Source: Helopsaltes ochotensis (Eukaryota; Chordata; Aves; Passeriformes; Locustellidae). From it: a stretch of 64,000 nt of DNA. The stretch is taken from positions 1,325,996 through 1,389,995 of the forward strand of contig VXBM01000017.1 of NCBI GenBank assembly GCA_013400155.1, written 5' to 3'. The notes below the pieces were generated by a model. It saw nothing but the letters and a program-made list of their open reading frames with translations, did no database searches and had not been told where the DNA came from. This document shows positions 50,341 through 63,761 of this stretch, piece after piece (the stretch's first letter is position 1; the number at the start of each line of letters is the position of its first letter). A program made the position numbers and the translations under genes.

Positions 50341-52689
50341 GAGTATAGGGTATTACCATCAATAAAATATAAGCTGCAAATCAAGCAAGCTATGATAAAG
50401 AGCAAGCCACTTCATTTCTCCTAGGATCCAAGAACCACTTTACTACACGTTTTTTTCATTGAAAACCAATTTAATCCTTACTGAGAAAGCCATGCATCTT
50501 AAAAAATTGTTAAATTGCTGATTAAAGAGAGAAACCATTTCTTTCACCTTTCATCCTTTTAAAATAACTCTTTATTAGGTTTGTCTTACTTGTCTATCAA
50601 TATGAGGATAATGTTGTGTTTAGACCAAAAAGTAGACTCGGACCTACTCTAAAAATTGGCATCGATATTATTGATGATGTTTGGAACAATGAGATAAATG
50701 GTTTTCAATCCTAATTGTCACAATTTTGAGCACAATCCCAGGATCCTTGTTCTGGCAAATAAGCAATTCAGGAAGCCTAGAATAAGGTACGGCTAATTTA
50801 GGCCCTCGATGACAGTGCAACATTTGCTTTTTTGTGTATGGTTAGTTCCATTAATATAATGTGGCATCTCATAAATTATGTAAACATCAACCATATGTTG
50901 AATTCATTCAAGTTTGGTGTCTACATAATATTTACAGTATATTAGTAAATTGAGAGAATCTATGTAACTACAAATGCATAGAGAATTTCTAATTCTCTAG
51001 ACAGTTAATCCTCAGTTTGAAAGCTCTCTAAGTAAATACTTTAAACAAGCCCATTTCTTGCTTATTAAAATAGCCTTGAACAAGAAGAGAACAAACAGGA
51101 GTATTTGCTTAATTAAATGTGCTTATATCAGCACAATGGTCTATTTTATGAATACAGGTTAAACACTCAGAGTGAAACAATGACTGATACTAGTAGATAA
51201 TCACCACTGACTGACTGGGTGTCAAAAGGGCAAAAAAAAGTCTCACGAAGCTCTTGCTCTATACTAGATATACTGCTGTACCTGTGGCCTCAGTCTCATG
51301 ATCCCCAGGTGATGCAGAGGAATGCAACAGCTACGTAACATAAACACACACAAGAATGAGTCCAGTGCCCTGGACAATAAGTCCATCTTACAGATTTCCC
51401 TGTCCACAATGTGGTCATGGTACAACATGCTTCACTTCAATTCAGGTTTGAAAGCAGATACAAGGTATAATGAAATATAGGTATCTTTCTTCCTAAGCAC
51501 TTTAATACTGGAACACTTCAGCAGAAACCTTTCTTCCCTCCCCCAGCTACCTTTGAGATCTTGTAATTTATAAGAACATAGCAGCATGGGGATTAAATAT
51601 TAATCAAAGTCATTACCATCATCGTTAGAACATATTTCAAGAGCCCCAAAGAAAGAGCATATTATTTCACTAATAAAGATCGTATCATCAGAAATATGTA
51701 GCATGGTAGGTATGAAGAGGAAAAAAGAAATGATCAAGTGGTAAGTCAGAAGATTTCTGAAGCTTATAGCACTATTCAAATGCTAACTCATGCTTTAACT
51801 GAGTCTGTTTAAACAGGCAGATGCACCATGGGCAAAACTGAGCTCTATATAGAACCACAGAAGCCCACAGTATATTTGAAAAATGCAACTTTGCTGAAGG
51901 AAAAAACCCACCCACATAAATAAAATAAAATTGAAAATGAGGGGTCCAAACTTCATCAATATATTAGTGAAATTCTGGAGCAGCTCCAAAGCTTCAGTGG
52001 AGATGTGAATTCATTTAGTGTGTGATAGGGCTTTCCAAAGCACAACCAGGGCACCTGAAACCAACACTGTTCACAGGATGACTTATTCTTTGCATTAAAG
52101 AAATGACCAGCCTTATGAGATAGTAGGACTTCTATTATTTGCAAATTAAGGTGTAAATGATTAATAAAATAAATACCTCACCCAGTCCCCAAGGTACTTC
52201 CTAGCTGATTTTAAAGGGTCTACATATCCCTATGTTTACTTGCACGTTTAAGCACCACTATTGAGTAGAATGAAGTGCATACTGCACCAAAAAGCTCAGA
52301 AGAGCTAAAAACATAATTGGCGTAATAATAAAGGATGTATTTCTTCAATTTCTGGCTTATCAAGTTATGAGAAAGTGTGTTAAGTATTTCTTTCAAATAT
52401 CACTCTTCTCACAACTCTATCCTCTGAACCACAATTCCAACAAAATGTCTTTCACAGCAAATATAACATTTACTACGAACATGCAATTAGGTCCTAATCG
52501 CTTGGATTAATTACCACATCAGGGTTTACAATAAAACATTCATTGCTCACACTTCCACACATTAAAATTAATTATTAAAAAAAAATTAATGTTATTGCTT
52601 GGCCTTTTAATTTTCATTATAGAAAGACTTACATGGCTTTGTTTCTGAACACAAATAAATGAGGGTCAGGATCTATGCTAATTCTAATA

Positions 52690-52830
52690 ATTATTGATAT
52701 AGTTGAAATGTGGACAGTTGCTAAGCTCTAAACAGAGATATCTTCACTTAAATTAATTTTGGTAATAATAATTGCCTGTAGAATACTTTGAATACAAGGA
52801 GCTATATAAATGTTTTCAATTAATTATTAT
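52690..52830 (+). mobile_element. possible MIR-like SINE 3' end
   Basis: AATAATTGCCTGTAGAATAC, CTTTGAATACAAGGAGC and TATATAAATG follow the MIR 3' pattern (TGTAAAGTGCTTTGAGA, then GGTGCTATATAAATG). The upstream part is too decayed to place. It is a weak but patterned match. Confidence 0.35.
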
Positions 52831-53484
52831 AGTCTGAATAAGTACTTCCTTCAAGTTCCACAGGCAAGGGGGAAATACCCCTAATTATTAGCTTTTTAGG
52901 GCCAAATCATACTTACATTAAGTTTCTGTTTCTAATGAACTTATGAGCTCATACCTCAGAAACCCACTTTTAATAGAACCACTACTGTAACCAGGGAGAG
53001 TACTGTAAGTTTTACTTCCAGCTCTTATAACCTCAGGGGAAACTTCCGTACTAAGACATTATTTTCTGTAAAGACATTATATTTTTTGTAATGTCCTATT
53101 GTTGGGGGAGTAAGAGACTTTAGTAGGGGCTTCACTTTGCACTGCTATTCAAGATGCTTGAATACCCTAAGTAATTTTTAATTTTCTACTGAATATTTTC
53201 CATGCTTCTCTACCTGAACCTGACTCTGCTCCTATCACACTATTTGCCCACCTTCAGAGAAAATCGAGATATGGCAGAACAAACACTTTTTTTTCAAATT
53301 AATTAAAAATGCAATATTTAAAAAAAAATATGCAGATCAGCGAAAGATCAGGTTAGATGAATCAACCTATGACAGACAACTAACCTTTCTTGATGTACAG
53401 TATCAGTGAGTTTAAAAGTCAAATGATTTTGACAGCAGGAAGCTCCTGAAACTTGGTGAACAAATACCCGTGTTCCCTAAGAAT

Positions 53485-53990
53485 GTGTGACAACACCCCT
53501 CTTTGGAAACCGAGCTAGCTGAGATGGATAGCCCAGGTAGCTTATGCAGAAACCATAAGCCTGAGACCATGGGAGGCAGGATATGGACATTAGGATGCTA
53601 ATAGCATCCTTCCAAAATAGGTCATGTCTCTGGTTCTGGTTCTTCGTTGGTTCAGGACCTTTGACATATAAAGTCATGCCCCTATCCCCCGTTTGGGATT
53701 GGATCCCTGCCCCCAGATAACCTTATGTATTGTTAAGTTAGCCACGCCGCCGTGCCTTTGGCTGCTGCCCCTCAGACCGTGCGGTCTCTGCATTTGTTAT
53801 CACCATTCAAGTTCTAGTTTTGGGCTCTCCATCGTTCCCGTTCCTCTATTTTCGCCTGGGATAGGCCTTCAGCTGCCTTGGAAGTGTAAGGCAGCCAGGG
53901 ACCTTCTCAGCCTTCAGGAAGGGCATCCGCGCTCAGCGGGACACAGGCGCCTTCTGTGGCTGTTGCTCTGTGTTTAGCACCAAACATTCA
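53485..53990 (+). other. GC-rich TATA-containing patch, candidate solo LTR or cryptic promoter
   Basis: A block of about 500 bp is markedly richer in GC and CpG than its surroundings. It starts near TGTGACAACACCCC. A TATA-like ATATAAAG lies at about 53666-53673. Downstream are GC-rich segments (GCCACGCCGCCGTGCC, CATCCGCGCTCAGCGGG). Internal palindromes are GGATGCT-AAT-AGCATCC (53593-53609) and AGACCG-TG-CGGTCT (53774-53787). The TG start, an upstream region without CpG, a TATA box and a GC-rich tail fit a solo retroviral-type LTR. However, I could not define a matching CA end, target-site duplication or polyadenylation signal. A cryptic promoter or unclassified GC-rich insertion is equally possible. 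Confidence 0.3.
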
Positions 53991-56900
53991 CCTGAGTGCA
54001 CAGCTACAGCACTGCCCATCTCAGATATTCCATTCAAGGCACTCCTGTGGCAGGGAGGGCCTCAGGAAATACTGACTGAGGCTGCTGCTCAGACACGGAA
54101 CACCATGCAATTCTTCATAGCAGGATTATGTGCTACTGATTTTAAAAATACTGTACAACATTACATACTGCGCATACTGTTACACATTTCTTCTGAAACA
54201 GTAGAAACATACGGGCACTATTTTTTAACGTATGACAAAACATGGATTTTGTAAACTGCCATGTAAAGGAGAATTTATAGCTCCAAATCAATTTACAGAT
54301 TAAAAGCTAAAGTGCAGAATACAACTAGCAATTAAGAAAATCACTGCTAATTAGTAATTAAGTGACTTCTTTGGACACAATTAAGTCTGCAAAATTTTTA
54401 CTTGAATAAAACAAGGTTAAATTCAAGGAGATACTGCCAACATGACAATTCTAGTTTTATAGGTCAGACCCAACCCCATGAACCAATGTCTCTTTTACTT
54501 GTTAGTGCCGAAATTAGTTTGTGTGGTTTAATTCAACTGGCTTATTTTTGAAATGTTGAAGTGTATAGGGAAAGAGATTTATATGAGTTCATGTTGTTTA
54601 AAACGGTATTTAAAATTATATAAATCAAAGTGCTTTTGAAACTCATGCGAGTTTTACAATAGTCAAAGAAATTTCTCATGGAAAAATAATTTTCATGACA
54701 GGGATCAAACATTAGAACATCCTTGGAAGTATCCAAAATGAGTGAACATAAAGCAAATGTAAACTTCAAATTTGCTCTAGCAGACCTCTAGGGGAATATT
54801 GCAATGTGAATTATTGTGAAAATCAATGATATGCTAGATCTGTGTGTATTTGAAAAGTATGGACAAAAATTATGTGGACAAATCATGCAGTCTCCGATGT
54901 TCTATCAGCTTCCAAACCAATATTTCAAAGCAGAGCATTCCAGGTGGTACTCTAACATAATCAGAAATTAGCTATTTTACCCTGAAATAAACACCACAAA
55001 ATGTATACACTTTGCAAACAAACCACGTAGACACATTAGAACACCTTAAAGTTTGAGATCCTTCTGCAGCCCTTCCTCTTCACATGGAGCATCTCTGAAT
55101 TCCAAATTACGAAGTCAATGGGATCTTAATAATGCCTATAACCCTATATGCAGACAGTCCTTCGAACAGGAACGAGCTCTGTTACAGAATATTAATCAGA
55201 ATATTAATTATGAAAAAATGTTCCCTGTTCTTTTTTACCCTTTACTTGAATCTTTGCCCATTCAATTTGTGTCCCTAAAAACAGAGAGAATAAGAAAAAT
55301 AGATACTAAAGCTACCATAATGTGTTTAACAGTGTTAACTTGTGTGCTAATTTATACACTATAACCATGATTTCTGGATTAGACTATCACTGAATAACTT
55401 TGACATATTTGAGGCACACAGAAAAGACAAATGAAAAAGCACTCCTTTTAAAATCAGCATTGGAGCTCATGTTTCAGTGCTTTCATAAGAAAACAAAGTT
55501 GGGATTTCTCAAAATCACCTACTTAGTTCAGAGAGTTTAAATCCCTTCCTTATGCTAGATAAACAGAATTTCTACTTCTTAAACAGCCAAACAAGAACAT
55601 TTTGAAACTGTGTAACAGAATAAGTTCATTTTAGGGAATAAAAATTATTAGTCCATTCCAAGTAACATGCAGCATGCATTCTTCAAACATGGGAAGTGTC
55701 TGTCTCAAGTTTTTGATTTATTTTTATGCATCTGTATCAATGACATGCCTTCCTTTGCAGAAAAGTCAGATGATTTGGTTCTTATTGGAACTTGCTCTCT
55801 CTTTAAAACAGCAAACTATGGAAATGAAGGATTTCCTTTTTACTCCTGTCCCTATAATGCCTCCTCATCAACATCTATGGTCCAACCCAGTCATGAATCC
55901 AAAGAAACCAAAGCTAGCAGAGCGGTATCAAACACTTCTGTAAATAATAAGAAACAGAAGTGATGATGGTACCTTGAAACCAGAGCTCAGCAGTCATGGA
56001 TAAATTCTTTGCATTTCTTCAATTTTTCTGAGGTTTAGAGCTCCAATTTTCTTCTGTAAAGGCCCGTTGAGACACAAACCAGCCATTTTCACAAAACTTT
56101 GCCCTGGAGAGCAGCATCTATATGATACTATTTAAAACATCTTCTGCAGAACAAAATTAACTTTAAGAAGTTTCCTTCTGAAACAAATGTTCAGAACTGG
56201 AACAAATCACAGAAAAACTTATTACAACAGTCACATTTATCCATAGCAATAATCATTGATAATCAAAGGGTTAAGTAGCTGGCAATGACATGAACAACAG
56301 AAAAAATCATTTGACAGGATTCCACCCTCATTCCAATCTCTACCAAAGCATCAATTGTAATTATAAATTTTCACCAAAGATGTCAGATTCTTATGTTAAT
56401 CTCTGCACAATCTGACATTGCCATTCTTCCACTTGTATAGATGGGAACAGTTATCATTTTGTTTGTATGTCACCACAGACAACATAATCAATAGTTTTCA
56501 TATCTTTCTGTTCATACTTTTTGTTAAAATGAATTTCGTGAGTGCTGCTTACTTTTGTTCCACCATGAAACTTGTTACTGCTTGAATAGAGAGTACTTAA
56601 TCTCAACAATAAACATTATAATGTATGATGGAGCAGTCAAGGGAAAAAAAAAGTTTCAACATTTAATTTCAGTCCCTATTTTAACCTAGTCTGTCCTTAT
56701 CAAATTAATATCTAACAACAGTGACACAAAAGCAACACAATGGATGGCTTTGTTCACTTTATATGTACTAATCTGAAGCACAAACTGCCTTTCACTTCTT
56801 TTCCTTTTACGCTCCATAATTCTGTAGTAAGGAAATCTTACTGCATGAAACTCGAAGCAAAAAAAAATTGTAACTGGAAATAACCGGTTTATAAAATATT

Positions 56901-59900
56901 ACATGTCAGCATCAATGATTTAAAGAAGATCCACAAACAGATAGATTGTTTGTTTACTGTTTCCATATGCAAAGAGCCACCAGGAAGGCTGGAGAGCTAC
57001 TCCTTCTGACCTGTCACTCAGGTCCAAGAGCCCTGCAGGCACACTCAGCTCTTCTGCAGTTCTACAGCGGAACTCCCGCACCTCTGAGCTCAGTCAGCAC
57101 AGGTGCTCTGTACCAGAAACAGACACTGATAGATTTTTGTAACAGTTGCAAATGACACTCATTGAAAAATTGCTCATCATAGGAGAGTAGCTCCTGTGCA
57201 GGTAAACTCGATCCTTACTGTGCTGATCCATTTACCTATTCTTCATGGATGCTACTTTAAAAAAGGTAATTTTTTTAAACCATTCACCAGAGGCACAAGC
57301 TGAAATGCAAAGAGGAGAATAAATTTTATGCTGGCATAGGCTTTACTTTAGCTTTTACAAATGAACACCACTGCATCAATGGTGACACTGGTCTGGATTT
57401 TATGTTTACTGAACTTGAGTTTAGAAACTGACTTTCTTGATACACAGTCAGATGGGAAGTTTCCCTTCCAGACCAAACTGCTGCAATAGCAAGAACTTCT
57501 TTTGGATACAATGCCTTAGCTAAGGTTTGAGGCTCTAGCTTCACCAAAGGAGTACTTTAGACACTTAATACCCAGCTCAAAGCATCCAGATCGTCAGCAC
57601 TCAACTGATTTCATCCAGTGTCAACTAGAACCAGTTAGGAGTTGGTTTCATCCACACCTTACCAGCTTGCAACTGATACACATAAATCATAGAATATGCT
57701 TGTATCACCTAACTGCAGATGTTTCCTGGCCTTGTCTAGAAGCAGAGAAATTACACGAGTCCCCCTTGAACGAGAGTCTCAGGCCTGTGAAGCTTATTTA
57801 CTTAACTCTGTAAATCCAACAGGAACTTTAGAATATTCACTGCTAATAAAAGTCCTTGGAAAATATTCAACAATTTCAAGACTCAGACACTTTTTAGAAT
57901 TCAGATATTTCACACCACTGATGATTACCCATTTTCCACAATTACCACCATAAACATTCTATGAGGATTCTATCCTGAGGACACAGATGACCAGGAGATG
58001 TTTGAAACTTTTATAAAATGTCTTCTGAATGTCTGGCATTTTGACAGAGTAATCCTTTTTCTGCTCTTCCGACTGTCTGCTACAAATTTGTATTTGTCTT
58101 TGGATATTTTTCTTATGGCAAAAGAGTCTGTTGTGAGGAGACATGTACCTTGGTTTTACTGCAGTGAATTATGCATCTATTCAGAGATCATGCTCTCCCA
58201 AATGAACATCCAAGCCTGCTAAAAAAGTCTGCCAACATACTGTGAAGATCTGGGAAATGGCACACCCTCACAGATGCCAGATGTAATTCTGCCCACAAGA
58301 AAAGTCAGATGGATTCCTCCAATAAATTCCTACTTCTTTTGTCTGCCTTTTGGTTGATATATGATACCACTGCAGATGTATCCAATTTTATTAAAATTTG
58401 TCCCATCAGCTCTACTCCAAAAGGAGAATTTTCAGATTTGCCCTGAGTTTGTGCACATTTGTTACAAGTTGTTTTTAAGCTGAAACCCAAGTGTTAAGCT
58501 TTATTTCATTTAGTTCAGCAAGGCCCATTTCTGGTCAGGCAGTCTTCTGTGTTTGTGGGTGTGAAAAACAACTATTTTTTTAAGAGTGCTTGAATATTTG
58601 AGCTCCCATCTCAGTAAATTTTTCAGTTAGTCCTGAAACTGGAATTATCCTGATGTATTTGGCTAAGTTTGAAAATCTTCATAAATAATGGGGCTCAAAC
58701 TACAATATATCCCACAGGACTATACGCAAGCCACAAAGATCTCATCACCGCTAGCTCTTCAAATCCTAGCAGAAGCTTCACTAAACAACTAAACTGGAGA
58801 ACAACAGTCTCTTTAGTGTTTAAAAGTTAAAATTGAAAGCTTTTCTTTAATGAGTGGCTAATAAAGTACTTCACTGTGGAGATACTGGTAAATCTATAAT
58901 TACAGGTATCACTCAATTCCTCCATTCCAAAGACATCCCTAATGTTAATGAGTACACAGGAAATTCACACAGTTGAAAGCCAAAGCAGTTGTCTGTGGTC
59001 TTTGCTCAGTTTGACACCAATAAAATGAACTACTCTCAAAACCTCAAGTCTGAAAAATCACCTCATATTAGAAAAGTATCTACTAGAAAGTTAAATAAAG
59101 TGGCAATTCAAAGTAATTTTGAAAAGACTTTTTGAGTGAATATTTGCTGTAATTTAAGCACAACAATCTGCTTAATTAAGTAAGCAAGTAATATGATAAG
59201 TAATCATAAACACTGGAGAACAACTGCATTAGCTACATATTCAAGATCTTCCTAAGAGGGAACACTAAGGAGGCCAGGTCAAAATTTTTGAATTGGGAAG
59301 TATTAAGACTTGATATTGAGCTAATATTGTAAAATCTTGCACTGAATTACCCATACATTTAAAGACTGATGAAATAATTCCACATAAATAAATTCCCCTC
59401 CTTCCTCCACCCCTCCAAAATACAGATATACAAATACGCTGCTTGTTCTGCATTGCTTCATATACAGAAACTAAGCTTTTAATTCAACTTGTCTTTCTGT
59501 AGTATTACTATCCTTTAGAAAAGCTTGTGTTTTGTTTCTAAAAATGACATTTTTGGCATTATGCCCACATTACTTAGGATTCTGAAGATATTGTCCACAG
59601 TCATCCTCCCACTTCCAGTCATTCATTTTGCAACTAGTGTTTGCAGAGACGGATGATCTAGGAAGTCCCTTGTGGTGAGATTTTGTATTCCACTTTCTTT
59701 CTTCTCCACTGAGGGTAATAAGTTCTATTCTATTCACATTTAAAGGAGCACAGAGTGTAAAAGTTAGTGATGCCCACGGGAAGATACTTTTCTGTTTGGG
59801 ACGAAGAAGAGATTAATATTGTGTGAGAAACAGGGAGATAACTTAACACAAGTGTGAAAGTGAATTGGGGTTACCATTTTTGTCACTGGGTGTCACAACC

Positions 59901-62900
59901 GACCTTGTGATAGATGAGTCTTAGTCTGTGTATGAAATTAATATACTCTAAAAACTTTATTAATGTAAGTATTAATTACTCCAAGATGATTACACACCTT
60001 GGATCTAAATCAGATGCTGCTCAAGAGCACACCAGGGATAACTAAGTATTGTTACATGAGTGCCTTTCTCACATGAGAAAAATACAACAAAGATTCTACA
60101 CATTTCAGTTCTTGCAGACAGCTATCTAAAAGCATATTGGGTCTTCCTGTAAAAACAGAAAACCTCTAAAAGGGGCCTTTAAAGTTGGCAAAATCAGTAA
60201 ATTTAATCTATCCACTTTCTTCTGACCTTTAAACCTGACCTGAAAAAACTGTTCAGCAACATAAATTTGATCTCTAAAGGCCGCTGCAGATCTCATTTTC
60301 TGCTGTTTTTCCATTAGGCATTTATGGGACTTGCTGGTGTTACAGGGGACTAGTAAAATGTCGAAGTAATCCTGCAGTTCCTGTGTATGAATTCAGCTTT
60401 TCCCTCTGAGATGACAATATTTTTTTTTGTCTGCCAGGGTTTTTTCAGATACTGGAGTATAAGAGTAATACCATAGGTGTGACGTTATATTTTTTTTTTC
60501 GTTTGGTAACATTAACCAGATCTAGCAGTTCAAGTGTTGAAACAAAAGAATTCTTTCCTGAGCCAATAAGGTGGCTTGGTGCACATCTGCACTAATTGAA
60601 ATCACAGCATGGCTTTTCAGGATAGGAATTGTATCCAAAGCATACAGAGGATTTGAAGATCTTGGTTGTGTGTTTGTGCATTCTCACAAGTGCAGAGGAA
60701 ACCAGCTGCTTCCATTTATGAACTGTGCTGATACATGTGCCTCAACATACCAGTGACATAATGTGCAACTTTGCAAGCTAAAGATTAGGCAACTGTTTTA
60801 ACAAGGGAAAGGACGGGTATAGAAGGCAAGACAATAGAAAAGAATTTATAATAAAGACATCTAATTTTCAAATAGCACATTCTATAATTTATGCTATAAT
60901 TCTCAAGGATTAGAGCTAGAGGATAAAGATAACAGGTTACTACATCATCCTTCCCTTTCCTCCACTGATAATAGTCCTTGACTTCAAAGTTCCCTTCTCC
61001 CACCTTTTTGGCTATTTGCACTGTTTTTCAATAATACAGCCATCAACTTCTAACCTAAATTCACTTTCCATCCCTTTTATGCAATAGTAAATTCTGTTGC
61101 AAAGTCTTCTTTCTGAAGTGTTCTTTTTCTCTTGACTTTGCTAACTTTTCCCTTTTAGATGCTCTTACCTAACAACTCCTTCAGTACTTCTTTTGAAAAA
61201 TCCCCTTCTACAGTACTGAACATGGTTCTAAAAGTGAGTTTAACATATCCTTACACTACCTCTGCCTCCAGCCTGTTTTGGGGTACTCATTACCAAACAC
61301 ATTTCAGCTGACAGTGGAAGGACATTTGTTTCCTCTTTCTCTGTTGTAGTCCTGCCTTATTCTGTCAAAGCTGAGATCCCTACTTTCAAACCACATTCTC
61401 AAGTCTTTTTTTATATTGTCACTTGAATTCTTCTAATAGTTTCTCCATACAATTTCCTTTACTTATTAGTCACACAGCTTCAATTGAGAAGACATCACCT
61501 TATTCCAACTGTGTTTGAAAAAGGAATACAAATCATTTGCAATTCATCACCTTCCTGGATCAAGTATTTGGGATTTGGCTTCTCTTCAAGGCTTTGATAC
61601 CCATCTTAAACCAGATTATCTGTGAGCATGCACTGCTAGCTACTTCTCTTTTGAAACAATTAGCTACCTGCTTTTATCCCAGGCTGTCCCACAAGCAGGT
61701 GGACAGCTTCCCATAAACTCTCCTTTTCCAGATCCATTATAAAACTTTTAGCACTGGAGATTCTGGGAATGCTTAGACCAATATCATTGCAATGTTCTTA
61801 ATTTTATGTGCTTTCCCTACTGCACACTTTGCAACAGGAAATACTTCTCTGAGTAGCATCCCAACAGGGCTTGGATCTGTCATTGGGCTCCAAGGCACTA
61901 CAACAATAGGATAAAAAAAGAGTAGGTTTGTGTGAAAGTTTATAGAGAAAGTTCCTGAGACAGAGAGGTAAGAGCACAGTTTTGAGTGTGTTTTACTCCA
62001 TGCAACTCACATAATACTGACCACAGTCAGTCCATCTGCTGCAATCGTAGTAAAACAACAGAAATAATGGAACGGGGGATAGCTGCAATTCTTTTGTTAA
62101 ACAGCAAAAGTAAAATCACTCATTATTGATTGATCCTGGAAAACCATAAAAGCATTTCTATTCAATAATTAAATACTGCACAGCAGAGGGAGTTATACCA
62201 AAGACAGTTAGGATCCTGACATTATTAGAAAAGAAGTAAAATTTAGTTCAATCAATGAATTTCAGCATGAACAGAAGAAAATTATGATTGTGATCACATA
62301 CAGTCATAAACGTTCCTTTGAAAAGAAAAATCATATAATTAAAGGTGCTAGTTTCCACATCAAATTCCACTTTGGATGTGGTTAAATTCCAGCTTGGTTA
62401 AGTATTTCCTGTCTATTTAATTTCATCCTGTAGATCCAGCTGCACATAGTTATTCTACACTTCCTGTTCTAAACTATCACACAGTGCCATTGTGAGTTAT
62501 TGAGCAGCTTCATTTTTGAATCTTTATATGAAGTATCGATTACATCATCTAGAAAGTGCTTTGAGACTCTCTGAGAAGTCACCAGAGATGTCAGGTTAGT
62601 ATCCCTAACAAAAAACATGTAGTGCAAACTTTCAAAACCTCCAACTTTTAAAAAGTAGTATAAGTAAGAATTATTAGATTATGGCAAATTATGCAGAGCG
62701 ACCAAAAAATAATAGCCAAATAAAAATTAATTCCAGACAGAGTTTTCAAAAAAGTTACCTCAATTTCATCATAAAGATGCTGGAGTTTCCATTATAGTAT
62801 TAGAGGGGAAAAAAGCAAAGTGATTTAGAAACAGTTATACAAGATTAAAAAACTGATAAATGTATTTTTCTGTGTTTCCTCTCTTTCACTTTTTTGCATT

Positions 62901-63691
62901 GCATAAGAAGTAGATGACTAAACACAAGTATGCCTTGTCAGTCACTCAGTAATACCCTAGCACTCTTACCAGCTCACAAAGGAACAGAGCAGCTGAGTCC
63001 TCAGATAACACCTGGTCTAAAAGCCTTAAAAGTACTTAAAAGTACTGATCAATATATAAAACTGCACCATATATAATCCCCAAAGGGAATCAGTTCACTT
63101 TTATGCTATAGTAAGAAGTAGAACTAGCAGTCCTTGACTGTCCAGCTTTCACAGACTTGGTAAACCTGGGCTTGCTGAACAGGTTGCTGCTATTTACAGT
63201 TTTTAATTTGCAACTCAGTCAAATAATCCGGTATCAATAGTTCATAATATACTTCTATTTCCTCCATAAATAGAACTGAGGCCTCTCTGAACTGAACTCA
63301 GAAACCAGGATCCTTTGACAACCAAAACAGCTCAAGCCCTCCTTTAAAATCTTACTTGGTTACACGTGCAGGAAGGAAAAAGAAACAGTGCTGTACACAA
63401 ACAGGTAATAGGTGGCACTCCAGCCCATGACCAAGCACTGGTGATTCCAAGCATTCTCCACAGGTACCTCAAACATGCAGCACTCACTCAGTCACAGGCA
63501 CCAAGGCTGTGCACAGAACAAGAACAACATTTTTGGAGGACATGAACATATTGTCAGTATGGATAAGTGAAGCGACAACACATCTGAATGAATTAAGAGT
63601 AAAACATCCAGCCATCCACATGGGAGCTGTCCCGTAACTCTTTCATCAGTTACAGCCTGAATAACAAAGAGGATAATTTACCTGAAGATGG

Positions 63692-63761
63692 CCCTAATTC
63701 CCATCACTTCAAAACCTAATTTCTGTCCCTAATTCCTATCACTTCAAAACCTAATTTCTGA
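63692..63761. repeat. 35-bp tandem duplication
   Basis: Two adjacent 35-bp copies begin CCCTAATTCC (63692 and 63727) and share CATCACTTCAAAACCTAATT or the same with TATCAC. They are almost identical, so the duplication is recent. Confidence 0.93.

Noticed and set aside
62520..62600. AAGTGCTTTGAGACTC, like a MIR 3' end
   Set aside because: A single short match with no supporting upstream MIR segments.
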